The notes beneath the pieces are model-generated. The model worked only from the letters and a program-made list of their open reading frames with translations. It made no database searches and had not been told where the DNA came from. The translations under genes were made by a program, and so were the position numbers. DNA of 64,000 nucleotides from Punica granatum (lineage: Eukaryota; Streptophyta; Magnoliopsida; Myrtales; Lythraceae). Below, in pieces: positions 1 through 11,299 of this stretch (within the stretch, counting starts at the first letter, position 1; every line of letters starts with the position of its first letter). The stretch is from the NCBI RefSeq assembly GCF_007655135.1, contig NC_045132.1:13206001-13270000 (forward strand), given 5' to 3'.

Positions 1-1652
1 ACACGAACATCACAATTTTATCATCCAAGGGCATAACCGTCATTCCTTGATTCACCGATACCCTAGGCGCTAGGGAGCCGGAAACGCCTCGATCTATGGA
101 CGGAAAAGGGCTACCCGTTCGGGTACGAGTTTCATTCACACGGCCCATTCCGTCCACTTTCGGTGTTTCTATCTTCCTATCGTAGATTCGGTGGGGAGCA
201 TTTTATTTCAGTTACAAAATACAAAGAACCGGACTAATCATACATTCGGCCTAATCAAACACTAGATAATGGATAAGCGGAATGATAGATTCCAATCTAG
301 AGTCAAAACACGAGTTTGGATAATTCGGTGAAACCGTAGCGACACTTAACTGAATAAGAGTCTTAAAACAAACACACACATGTAATTGGCTTAGAACTCT
401 ATTCTAATCCACCATCTATGTTTGCCTAGGTTAGATACATTGTTTGCTAATCAACCCTGATTAATAACTGATTAAATCACGTACACTCGACTTAATATAC
501 CACTTGTCTGTATTCACTGATAGTTGTCAGTTCTTGTCTGTATCATGTCAGTTTTATCAGTTTTCTTCTGTTTTATCCTTGCCTATGATGATTTATTGCG
601 GTTCGGGCCCGAACCCATTGGTTACGTGTTGCACGGGGTTCAACGCCCCAAATCACCGAACACAAGGTCCAACGCCTCTTAATTCACCGAGCGCGTGCAA
701 CCCGAGTGCGGAATGGGATCTAGCCTCGAGTCACCATCACACTCCAAATATGGCCTATATGAAAGGCAATTTGGATTGGATGTGTGAAACGTGTTTAGAT
801 GTCACCCGGGAGCTCAATCGGTCCAACGGTTACAGTGGGAACTAATCGGTTCTTCTGCAAACCGTCGGTTCGATTGGACCCGACCCTCGGTTCTTTGAGC
901 CCGCGTTGCCTTAATTTATTTATCGGTCATTCAAAACACACGGTGAGCCGAAGCGGAATATTGGCCCAATGCAAACCGGTCGGGATCCATTTACATATTC
1001 GGTTACACTTTGTAATTATACGAGAGAACATTGCGAGGATTTTATCTGTACACTCACTCATTCATTTGTAAGGATCCCGGATCGGTGAGCGAGAGGTCCG
1101 AGTGTCTAACTGGCTAAGTCGGTCTATTGTTACCAAGAGGTGAGTAAGCTCGAATACTCGCGGTTTCGGTTCGCGCAGGGAATCGACCATCACGGTTCGA
1201 TGAACTGTAACGTTAAGATAGTGAACCGATTCCTCGACGCACAAGCCTACTCATCTTTTGGATTCTTGGCCCAACTTGATCAATTCATCGATTTTACAGT
1301 GTCAAAACGGGCGAGTCAAGTGCAACCTTAAATCACGCGGTAAATAAACTAAACGGCAAGCCTAGCAAACTAGAGTACCGAAAGGGCGTGCGGGATATAG
1401 GCCCGCACGTAATAGAACCCTCGAATTCGGAATTTTCGGTTCCGCATGACCATTGCCTTAGCATTTAGGTGTACCCCGTACCCCTAGACCCGGGCGACTC
1501 AACGGCCTTCGACCTACGGGTCGTAAACAGTAAGTGGCGACTCCTTCTCACGTGCGTCCGTCGCGCGTCCCCGGGAAGGTGGACACTCCCAAGCCGCGTA
1601 TGCTTAGGCGCGCGCATGCGTGCCCCGACGAGATTAAATTCGGGTGCGCACA
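1..1652 (+). repeat. Ogre-type LTR, 3' portion only (left edge of window)
   Basis: This is the downstream part of a plus-strand LTR of subfamily B. It matches about 22656-24277 (the 3' LTR of element 1) throughout and ends in the family terminus CGGGTGCGCACA at 1652. The upstream part lies outside the window, so it cannot be told whether this is a 3' LTR or a solo LTR. At 1653 the sequence switches to a minus-strand LTR, so this unit was inserted into that LTR. The duplicated target would start CCCGG at 1653, but the left copy is not visible. Reading frames here are incidental. The YCAAC mini-hairpins of the family lie at about 635-677. Confidence 0.85.
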
Positions 1653-1998
1653 CCCGGGTCGGGATGTTCTTCTCGACTACGATCCAAGTGTTTCCCGACA
1701 TGCTAGCATATAAATTGAGGATAAATATGCATGGTATAACATGGAAAGTGCATAAATATTAAAACTTGGAAATAAAACATACATAAAACCCCTTATAACT
1801 CCATAAACGCAATGAGAACGTAAAAGTTCTAGCTCCTCTAAGTCGGGAATGGCCATACCTAGTCCCGAGATGCGGGATGGGACCTTCAAGAGTCGGGTTG
1901 GACCGTTGATGGGTCGGATTTGGGCTGTTTTCGTTGAACAGACCCGAATGGCATCAAACAGACCCGGCTGAAATACTGGACAGACCCGACTGGCACAA

Positions 1999-2700
1999 GT
2001 CGGGTCGGACGTCGCCACGGAGGCTCCCGATGGAATTTTGAGGCAAGGTCAGTGGCTCCTGACTCCTAACTGACCCCCGGAGGTGACTGTGGTGATCGTT
2101 TGGTCCCAGAGTTATCGGGTCGACCCGTACAGCCCTGCAAAAATCACGGAAAACAGAGCACGTTTGGAAATTCGGACCCGTCTGGTACCAGTCGGGTCGG
2201 ACGTCGCCACGGAGGCTCCCGATGGAATTTTGAGGCAAGGTCAGCGGCTCCCGACTCCTAACTGACCCCCAGAGGTGACTGTGGTGGTCGTTTGGTCCCA
2301 GAGTTATCGGGTCGACCCGTACAGCCCTGCAAAGATCACGGAAAACAGAGCACGTCTGGAAATTCGGACCCGTCTGGCACCAGTCGGGTCGGACGTCTCC
2401 ACGGAGGCTTCCCGATGGAATTTTGAGGCAAGGTCAGCGGCTCCTGACTCCTAACTGACCCCCAGAGGTGACTGTGGTGGTCGTTTGGTCCCAGAGTTAT
2501 CGGGTCGACCCGTACAGCCCTGCAAAGATCACGGAAAACAGAGCACGTCTGGAAATTCGGACCCGTCTGGCACCAGTCGGGTCGGACGTCGCTACGGAGG
2601 CTCCCGATGGAATTTTTGAGCAAGGCCAACGGCTCCCGACTGCTAACTCATCTCTGGAGGGGACTGTGGCGGTCGTTTTCCAAAAAGAGTCCTGGATCAA
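1999..2700. repeat. 192-bp tandem repeat inside LTR, about 3.6 copies
   Basis: The marker GTCGGGTCGGACGTC recurs at 1999, 2191, 2383 and 2576, giving periods of 192, 192 and 193 bp. Copies are nearly identical over the first three units and decay in the last partial unit (2576 to about 2700). It sits in the transcribed part of the minus-strand LTR, between the TATA box and the conserved splice-donor-like site. The same slot holds a GC-rich low-complexity stretch in other subfamily A LTRs (about 26290-26480 and 50985-51150). Confidence 0.9.
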
Positions 2701-3221
2701 CCCGATCTACAAGAAAACCGTATAAACAGTCAGAAATTTCGACCCGACTGGGCAGTCGGGCTGTTTCTTCTTCCTGGGGTTAAACCGACGGGTTTTTCTT
2801 GGATTTCTTGACTCCTTGACACCCTAGGGTTGTGTGGGGAGGTGTTTGATGGGTTTTGGTAGCTCAAACCGACTTGGAAAGGCTTGAAACCTGGTTTGAC
2901 ATTTTTGACCCGAGAAGGACCAAATCTGTCCAGATTTTGTTCAAGGCTGGTTCTATGGCTTAGAGGCTTCAAACTTAAAATCTAAGTTCAGAAATGGATA
3001 GAGGGGGTCAAAAACATGTGGGATATGAAGTTTGGTAAAATTTGGATTTAAGCCGAGATGGATTCCGACTTAAGACTTTGCCCGGTTTTGCTTAGTTTCT
3101 GCTTGCTGGAAATGGCTGAAGCTTGCTGCGGTTTGCTATGGAGTTTGAGAGCTTTTGAAGAGTGAGAAATGCTAGAGAGAGAGTGCTTGAAGGTGTATGA
3201 TTAAGTTAATGACTTAGAAAG

Positions 3222-3229
3222 TATATATA
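3222..3229 (-). promoter_or_regulatory. Putative TATA box of minus-strand LTR
   Basis: TATATATA lies about 1.6 kb inside the LTR from its 5' end, the same place as TATA-like motifs in the other LTRs. It is followed in LTR orientation by a run resembling the CTCTCTC-rich start region seen in the other copies. Inferred from position and conservation only. Confidence 0.55.
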
Positions 3230-4836
3230 GGCTATGCTTAAGTGCAATTAAGTGTGAACAAGCTTGATTAAGGGCATGCTTATGGGGATCCGAATTTGCT
3301 AGGCAAGATAAGGATGAATCTCCTCCATGCATTCTTCATAAAGATGAGCCAAGAAGCATTAATGGCATGGAAGTGAAGTTGGAGTGTAATCTTGGAAGAC
3401 TTGAAGATATTTTGGTGCAAGTGTGCAAGAGAAGACAAGAGGCAATGGAGAGGGCGGCAATGGCAAGGGATGGTTGCCCTTGGGCAACCCGTGGGCCCTA
3501 CGGCCGAAGATGAGAAATCAAGAGAAAGCTCGGGTCTCAATTGGTCGCGCATTCGATGTTCATGGTTCGAATTGAACGTCGAATTATCGATATGCGCGAG
3601 GAAACGGGTTTAATGAGCCCGAGATTGGCTTTTTTCATGGAGAAATGCCCCAGAAGCGTATGAGGCTCGAAAGCCGGTTTTGCTCATTGCAGGTGACCAG
3701 AGCGAAGTTGTCCGCTTCTGACAGCATATCTTGTGTCTGCATCTCACGTTGGTCATTTTGACATAAATTGTCAGACAACGTGAACAATAGTCCCTTAAGC
3801 CGGTAATGCTAACGTGGGGCTGGAGACGTCCTAGGAGGCCGAAACTGGATTTTTCAGAATGATTTCTGAGTTGCTTGGGCACTCCGGAGATTATTGTGAT
3901 CTCTGTTTGTCGAGATTAGACCTCCAAAGACTTGAAAAGTGTATCTGAGACCTCTAAAGCACTGCTCGGGAGGTCTAGATGAGTCGTATGATTTATTCCG
4001 ACAATTCCACGTTGAGCCTTGAGAAGGCTAGCATGGTGTAGGGTAGACACCCGGCGTCAAGTTTCCGTAAAAAGGACCTCCGGATATGCATTTCTATTGA
4101 AAATGACCATTTCCGCTCCTTGGAGGTTACTCGGGAAACTAAAAAGGGTTTTGCTGTCTGTTTTGCCCAATTGTGAATGTCTGCTAGAGTTTTCAGGGCA
4201 ATGCGGTATGAACTTCGTTTGCCGTAATTCCATCAGACCATTCTCCGGCTATGCTCTTCCGAAGAGGGGTATGCTTGTTTTGCCGTTCGGAAGTCATTTG
4301 AAGTGTCTGTGTGACTTCCAAGAGACAATCTGAAGCATTGTTCATGTTCTGTGTGCTGGTGGGGCATGGCCGCGTCTGATATTTGGAATTAAATTTTCTC
4401 CAGGAAACCGGCATTTTTGGACTTCCACTGAAAAGTTGTCTGTATACAGAAAGTTGTTCTGTATAGAGCAGATGATTTGCAAAATGCCTTTGGGGACACT
4501 TTTCATCTATTTGGCATTGAAGTGGATTTTTGGAGTCCAATATTGGCTATCTTCCGACGATCAAGCGAACTATCGGAAAATAGTACCGTCCTTGTGATAT
4601 ACTGAAAATGCCGGTTTTGGACATTGTTGAGCTCTCTGGTCACTTTGTTGCTGCTTGTTGACCCCTGGGGTCCTTCTGTCAGGTGTATGTGTCATTTGCC
4701 TGATTTCGCCAACTTGAGGATGAATAGTGATTTCTTGCTCTGCCGAGCCGTTTTCTGTATTCTGCTCAAGTCGTGGCTTGGATCATTGCTAATAATGTAA
4801 TTTGAATGAGTGAGCCAAAATGGGGTGCTGACAGGC

Positions 4837-7185
4837 CTCACCCCAAGGGAGGTGGCCGAGAGCCCCTCTCGGCTTCCTTGGGCCATGGATGGCCTCCTTT
4901 CCCCGACTCAAGTCGTTTCCCGAGTTTTTACATTTTTTGCTTCCCATGAGTCGGTGTCGTTTTATCGATTCCTCTAAATATCGTGTTGGTGATTGTTTGT
5001 ATGCTTGATTGTGTTCCTAAGATCACGGCGGCACCGGTTATGTAAAAATATGCGTTATTATTGTGTTTGATGTTTTATGCATGCAAGAAACGGTCAAAAC
5101 CGATTCTTGGAATTGATTGTAATAGCATTTTTCATTTAATCGTTGGTTTCATGTTAATTCGTATGTTAGGTGCGTTAATATCGAACAATCATTTCATTGA
5201 TCCATAACAATTGAGTTTCAAGGTCTCAATCATTAAACCACTTCACGAACGGAGAAATGAGACGTGTCATTCGGTTAAGGAAACCATTCGGCTTAAATAA
5301 TCGGACAAATCGACTATTAATTTGTAAGCGCATTGACGAATCACCAAATGGTGGAAATGCCCTTTTAAAGTCCACAATCTCAAAACATCGAGACGCATAA
5401 CACGAACGGAATTAGTGTCTAGGGAGCACTCGCGTACTATGACTCGAGTTCGGGCCCGATTTGAGGCGGCTCATGTCGAAGTGTGCGAGTCCTCTTTAGA
5501 CCTCTTTGTGTCACGCGATCTCAATTTTACACATACAGTTCACACATTTTATCGTCCAAGGGCATAACCGTCATTTCGTGATTCGTCGATATCTTAAGCT
5601 TTAACTAGATCGATACACCTCGATCTATGGATAAAAAAGGGGCAACCCGTCCGGGTGCGAGTTTCATTCGCATGGCCCATTTCATCCACTTTCGGTGTTT
5701 CTATCGTCTTACCGTAGATTCGGTGGTTAGCGTTGTTATTTCTATTGCAAAACACATAATACCGGATTAATAATTCATTTGACCTAATCAAACATTAGAT
5801 AATGGCTAGGCGGAACTCTAGGTTCCAAAGCTAGAGTCAAAACACGACTTTGGCATATTCAGTGAAACCGCACTGTCACTATACAAAATAAAGTCTTAAA
5901 ACAAACTCACACACATAGTTGACCTAGAACTGCATTCTAGCACATTCATCTATTTGTCTAGGGTAGGGAGATTGTCTGCCAATCAACCCCGGTTAATAAC
6001 TGATTAAATCACGTACATTCGGCTTAATATACAACTTGTTTGTATTTATCTGTATTTGTCAGTTTTTGTCTGTTTTTCATCAGTTTTATCAGTTTTATTT
6101 GTTTTCTTATGTTTTCCATTTGCTTTTGCTGATTTGTTGCGGATTGGGTTCGAGCCCATAGGTTACGTGTTGCACGGGGTCCAACACCCCAAATCACTGA
6201 ACACGAGGTCCAACACCCCCTCACACACTGAATGCGCGCAACCCGAGTGCGGAATGAGATCTAACCTCGAGTCACCATTACGCTCGAAGTATAGCCTATG
6301 TGGAAGGCGACTTAGATTGGATGTGTGAATCGTGGTTAGATATCACCCGGGAGCTCGATCGGTCCAACGGTTACAGTGAGAATCAATCAATTCTCCTATC
6401 ACCCGTCGGTCCGATCGGACCTAACCCCCGGCTCTTTGAGCCCGCGTTGCTTTAATTTTTTTATCGGTCATTCAAAACACACGGTGAGCCGGAGCGGAAT
6501 ATTGGCCTAATGCAAACCGATCAGGATCCATTTACTTTATTCAGTTGTACTTTGTAATTATTCGAGTGTACATTGAGAGGATCTTAGTTGTACATCTATT
6601 CATTCATTTGTAAGGATCCCCGATCGGCAAGCGAGAGGTCTGAGTGTCGAACCGGTCAAGTTAGTATATTAATACCTAGAGACGAGTAAGCCCGAATACT
6701 CGAGGTTTCAGCTCACGTAGGGAGTCGACCGCCATGGTTTGACGAACTTTAAACGTTAGGATAGTGAACCGATTCCTCGACGCACAAGCCTACTCATCTT
6801 TCGGGTTCTTGGCCCAACTTGATCAATTCATCGACATTACGGTGTCAAAACGGGCGAGTCAAGTGCAACCCTAAATCACGCTGTAAATAAACAAAACGGT
6901 AAGCCTAGCAAACTATAGTACTGAAAGGGCGTACGGGATATAAACCCGCATGTAATAGAACCCCTGAATTTGGAATTTCCGATTCCGTATGACCATTGCC
7001 TTAGCATTTAGGTGTACTCCGTACCCCTAGACCCGAGCGACTCAACGGCCCTCGATCTACGAGTTGTAAACAGTAAGTGGCGACTCCTTCTCACGCGCGT
7101 CCCTGGGAAGGTGGACACTCTTAAGCCGCGTTGCATAGGCTTCGCGCATGCGTGCCTCAACGAGATTAAAATTCGGGTGCGCACA
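4837..7185 (+). repeat. Ogre-type LTR, 3' portion, oldest of the nested left stack
   Basis: This plus-strand LTR tail resembles 22000-24277 and ends CGGGTGCGCACA at 7185. Its front part is displaced to the left of the window by the minus-strand LTR ending at 4836. The next bases, AATGT (7186-7190), would be the 5-bp target duplication; the same AATGT occurs in related units of the flanking array (GATAATGTGG at 8948, 9810 and 10226), so the insertion point fits that array. It carries family mini-hairpins near 6176. No gene is visible. Confidence 0.8.
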
Positions 7186-7456
7186 AATGTGGCTGTGCTT
7201 TTTGAGAATCTGCTGGCATTTCAGCTCCAAGGAAAAAAAATACTTGCAAAAATCCACATTTTCTTAGTGAAACCCAATCTATGATGACTGTGTTTATGAT
7301 GATGACGAGGAGGAGAAAAATGAGGATGGTGATGGTGACCTTGACTATGATGATTCCTATCCAAGAAAATTTGTATGCGGATTTTCAAGTTTTTTTTACC
7401 GTCAACTGGACATGGTAGACTTTGGTCCATAGTTGGATTGAATTCTACCTTGTGTA
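7186..7456. repeat. Degenerate tandem array, unit fragment (pre-insertion substrate)
   Basis: This fragment of a locally repeated sequence recurs at 8775-10377 and 28447-29093. Shared landmarks are CTGCTGGCATTTCAGCTCC, a run of A, a GAT-rich block, and TTGAATTCTACCTTGTGTA at the end. No coding potential is convincing: the apparent Asp/His-rich readings come from the GAT repeats. It is interrupted at 7457 by a hAT-like transposon. Confidence 0.7.
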
Positions 7457-8774
7457 CAAGGTTATCAGAATCGCGATTCTATCTAGAATCGGTCGAAGGT
7501 CGTAGAATCGTGAATCGTAGAATCGTATCATGAATCGTAAGATTCTATCTGTGATTAAAAAAATAATTTCTTGAGCCAAAAAAAATTAATCCTTGTATTC
7601 AAAAAAAGGACCACAAATCAACAAGTCAACAATAATTTGCAACAATTTGAATCAAATGACTATCCTCATTTCTTTTATTTTCTTCTTCCATTTTCTCTGC
7701 AATGCACGACCCATGCATTTCTTTTTCATGTTTTCAGCTTTCGGTTGCCCTCTGCTTCTTCCCAATTATTTTCTTTCCTTTCTCTTTCTTTTCTTTTCTC
7801 TACCGACTCTGCAGCCCGCCCTTTCTCAGTTGACTGACTGTCCTTATGTGTTGCTTTCTTTTTTTCTTCTCTTTTCCCTCCTTCTTCAGGCAAGTTTGTC
7901 CTACACCAATCCTTTGATCATCCAACTGCAACCTCTGATCTGCAAGCTGGCCAAGGCAGGCCCCAAGGTTGTTAGAATCGCGATTCTACCTAGAATCGGT
8001 CGAGGGTCGTGGAATCGTGAATCGTAGAATCGAATCGTGAATCGTAAGATTCTACCTATAATTAGAAAAACAGCATATATATATATATATATATATACAT
8101 ATACATACACACACACACCAAATCTTATGTCATAAATTGTAGAAGTAAACATCAAATGATAAATCTTGTTGCTTTTTATTTCGTTCGTCAAAATCAGATG
8201 GTGCTTAGTCTTCACAAGAGAGCGCTCCCACTATAATAACCTCAAATGAATTTTTTTCTTTCGGTGATAAACCTCAAATGAAAATTGATATAGTACCGTG
8301 ATCACATATCTTATAGGCGAAATTATTTTTTCTCCCTAACTTCTTCTTGGTCTATTCCTTCTTGGAATCATCTTTGCATCTAAAAAAGTCGAAAAAATTT
8401 CAGCCTAAATCATCTCAAACCATACGACAATCAGGAATTGGCCGGAACTCGATTCGAAGCAGTTCCAGAAACTTTCCAAGTCCCTATCACTTACAGTCAG
8501 GAGACAAGTTTTAAACTTTTCATAAAATAAGAGAATCAATGAGCAATACTGTTGCATAGTGAGAGAGATAAGGGGGGAGAAGGAGGGGGCATATGACTTT
8601 GGGTTGAAACTAGAATCGTAAAATCGGTCTGATTCTACGATTCTGCGATTCGAATCGCGATTCAGTCACGATTCTACCTTTCCGATTCATGCCATAGAAT
8701 CGGAATCGGTAACCACCCCTTCAATCGTAGAATCGTAAGATTCTACTATTCGAATCACGATTCTAACAACCATG
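7457..8774. mobile_element. Non-autonomous hAT-like DNA transposon, 8-bp TSD
   Basis: The element lies between two perfect copies of CTTGTGTA (7449-7456 and 8775-8782); the uninterrupted version of this site is seen at about 10055-10064. Its ends are imperfect inverted repeats: CAAGGTTATCAGAATCGCG on the left, and CATGGTTGTTAGAATCGTG read inward from the right. Subterminal motifs such as GAATCGTAGAATCG repeat in both orientations (about 7465-7557, 7966-8065, 8610-8770). An 8-bp duplication and CA-starting ends suit the hAT superfamily. There is no transposase; the interior is pyrimidine-rich plus a TA/CA microsatellite. A second terminus-like copy at about 7966 suggests an internal duplication or nesting. 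Confidence 0.75.
8075..8118. repeat. (AT)n/(AC)n microsatellite
   Basis: A run of alternating AT followed by ATAC and AC dinucleotides inside the hAT-like element. Simple sequence, seen directly. Confidence 0.95.
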
Positions 8775-10377
8775 CTTGTGTATGCAATCATGACATTGCT
8801 GAGGCTAAGAGTATGTTTTCAGGACACCTATAAAGAGGGTGGGTTACTAGTGGCAACTCAACCAGCAATCACCTCCCTCGCCATTGATCTACATCGCTCG
8901 ATGATTTGAGTTATCAAATTTTGCTGCTCGGTTTAAGCTCAATTTTTGATAATGTGGTTGTTCTTGAGAAGCTGCTAGTATTTCGGCTCAAACGAAAAAA
9001 AAACATCCGTTTTGTGAAAATCTTCTTTTTTCTTTATGAAACCTAGTTTATGATGATTGTGGTTATGGTGATGATGAGGAGGAGCAGGATGAGGATAGTG
9101 ATGTTGAGGATGACTATGATTATATTCAGTTTAAGCCTTGGCGAGTTGGCTATAAAATGTCACAGCCATGGCAAAATTCCTTTAATTTTACTTGATCAAA
9201 GTAAGAAATTTGAGTTTGATATAATTAGCCATGGAGGGGCTCCTTCAATTGTCAAGCTTATGAGGTAGGAGGGAGTTACGCCCTGATTAGATGTTTCGCA
9301 GAGGTATGAAAATAGGAGAAGAATTGAAAGGAAAGGAGATCAGAAACATGTGTTTCAGGAAACAAAATAAAAATAAAAATGTGAAGGGTGATGAAAAAGA
9401 ATGCCGAAAAAAAAAGGCATAGAGAGCAGTCCAAGGCTTGGCGTGGTGGCTATGAAAAGCTGCAGCCATGGCAGGACTCCTATTTTGTTGAATCAAAATC
9501 AGAATATGGGCCTGAATCAGTTCAGTGCTGTTTGGTTCAAGTATCATTGTATTGAGTCTAAGCCTTGGCAGGGGTGGCCATGAAATGCCGCAGCCGTGGC
9601 AGGATTCCTTTAATTTTACCTGATCGAAATTGGAAATTTGAATATAATATAATCATGACATTACTGAAGTTGATAGTACGTCTTTTGGACACCTACACAG
9701 AGGGTTAGTGGTGGCAGCTTAACCAGCAGCAGCCTCCCTCGCCTTTGATCTACAACACTCGATGATTTAAGTTCCCAAACATTTCCTGCTCGGTTTAAGC
9801 TCAATTTTTGATAATGTGGCTATGCTTCTAAAGAAGCTGCTGGCATTTTAGCTCCACGGAAAAAAAAACCGAGAAAATCCATTTTTTCTCTGTGAAACCT
9901 AGTCTATGATGATTGTGGTTATGATGATGATGATGGTGATGGTGATCTAGACCATGATGATTTTTTTCAATAAAATTCGTATGCGTATTTTCAAGTTTTC
10001 TTTTACTGTCACCTTGACATGGTAGACTTTGATCCATAGTTTATTTGAATTCTACCTTGTGTATGTAATGATGACATTGTCGAGGCTAATAGTACGTTTT
10101 CTGGACACCTATGAATAGGGTTACTGGTGGCAGCAAAACCTGCAGCTGCCTCCCTCGCCTTTGATCTACAACACTTGATGATTTGACTTATCAAAATTTT
10201 CCTGCTCGGTTTAAACTCAGTTTTTGATAATGTGGTTGTGCTTCTAGAGAAGCTACTGGTATTTTGGCTCCAAGGAAAAAAAAACATATGTTTTGTGAAA
10301 ATCTACTGTTTTCTTTGTGAAACCTAATATATGATCACTGTGGTTATGATGATAATGATGAGGAGTAGGATGAGGAT
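8775..10377. repeat. Degenerate tandem array, several units
   Basis: The marker GATAATGTGG recurs at 8948, 9810 and 10226, about 862 and 416 bp apart, so full and shortened units alternate. Each unit carries a short A-run, a GAT/GGT-rich block, and in longer units the phrase CTAAGCCTTGGC followed by GCCATGGC-type text. Both strands have only short frames; the minus-strand His-rich frame near 9828-10037 is the complement of GAT repeats. I cannot assign the array to a known family. It could be a satellite, an intron remnant of a lost host gene, or the interior of an unrecognised element. It is interrupted at 10378 and resumes at 28447. Confidence 0.6.
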
Positions 10378-10774
10378 TGTACTGACCCGAATGTGGACTC
10401 TTGTCGGGACCCATATTGTGCGCTTTTGGATCTCGCGGCTTGGGAGTGTCCACCTTCCCGTGAGAACGCATGACGGACACACGTGAGAGAAGGAGTCGCC
10501 ACTTATCATTTTACGACCCGTAGGTCGAGGGCGGATAAGTTACCCGGGTCTAGGGGTATGGAACACCTAGTTTGTTGTTAAGGCATTGATTTGTGCGGAA
10601 CCGAAAAATCCGAGTTTGGGGGTTCATGTTACGTGCGGGCCTATATCCCCCACGCCCTTTCAGTACTCTGGTTTGCTAGGCTTGCATTTTTGTTTTATTT
10701 ACCGCATGAATTAGGGTGCACTCGACTCACACGTTTTGACACCGTAACTTCGATGAATTAAACGATGTCGGTGG
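10378..10774 (-). repeat. Solo LTR (subfamily A), minus strand, 3' segment
   Basis: This matches the last ~400 bp of the element 3 5' LTR in reverse (53265-53647), with the LTR terminus at 10378. It continues at 24278 after the element 1 insertion; the two pieces join exactly at the 5-bp duplication GGTGG. Array sequence lies outside both ends of the joined LTR and there is no internal retrotransposon sequence, so it is a solo LTR, normally produced by LTR-LTR recombination. Flanking duplication: AGGAT (10373-10377) against GGGAT (28447-28451), one mismatch. Confidence 0.88.
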
Positions 10775-11299
10775 TGTCAGCACCCCATTTTGGCCCACCG
10801 GCTTCCCACACGAGGATTCCCGATCGAAGCTCGGGACACTATTCATCACCCGGCAATCAGAGGCAAATAGGCGGGCACGGGGTCATGAGCAATAAGAGAA
10901 AGAGCTAGGTCACTGAGAAAAACGGAGGAAAGCCATCAGAAAAACGAACGAACAAGGAATCCCCAAAACGACGGGGCTGACACTGTGGCACTATTCATCA
11001 TCGAGTCACCGAAGCACCGAAAGGTGCCCAATATGGGACTCCAAAAATCCCTCTCAATGCCAAAGTGACCAACGACACGTCCGGGCGCATTTCCGAGGCA
11101 TCCTGCTTAAGCCGGAACACCCCGATCCCTCACGGACGCCTTTTCTAACAGAGCTCCAGGGACCCGCTCCACTGACAAGCAGACGACCCCCCAAAACGGG
11201 TCTACAGGCACCCAGGGACCACCAGGGTCGGGGAACAAGCTTCAGATGACCTTCCGGAACTCGACTCGGTTTCCCGAGGGACGTTTCAGTGGTCACGAA
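10775..11299 (+). repeat. Element 1 5' LTR, truncated to first ~525 bp
   Basis: This stub matches 19418-19942 of the 3' LTR closely up to CAGTGGTCACGAA, where it jumps directly into gag sequence at about 11300. The promoter (TATA at the position of 20728 in the 3' LTR), R/U5 and primer site are missing from this end. Confidence 0.9.

Larger units (their letters stand above)
1653..4836 (-). repeat. Ogre-type LTR (subfamily A), minus strand, split by insertion
   Basis: Read on the minus strand, this begins at 4836 with TGTCAGCACCCCATTTTGG, the 5' end of the subfamily A LTR, and follows the 5' LTR of element 3 (49008-53647) until 1653, where the plus-strand LTR above interrupts it. Its remaining 3' part must lie left of the window. 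It contains a TATA box (3222-3229, minus) and, downstream of it in its own orientation, a tandem repeat with a 192-bp period (1999-2700) that other copies lack. At 4837 the sequence returns to a plus-strand LTR, so this copy was itself inserted into an older LTR. Confidence 0.85.

Noticed and set aside
7593..8027. 144-codon frame with hydrophobic, Phe-rich sequence as a membrane protein gene
   Set aside because: It lies in a pyrimidine-rich interior of a hAT-like element; TTT/CTT/TCT codons automatically give Phe, Leu and Ser, and it runs into the terminal repeat motif.
9828..10037. His-rich minus-strand frame as a metal-binding protein
   Set aside because: It is the complement of GAT/GGT triplet repeats in a tandem array, short, and not conserved between array units.
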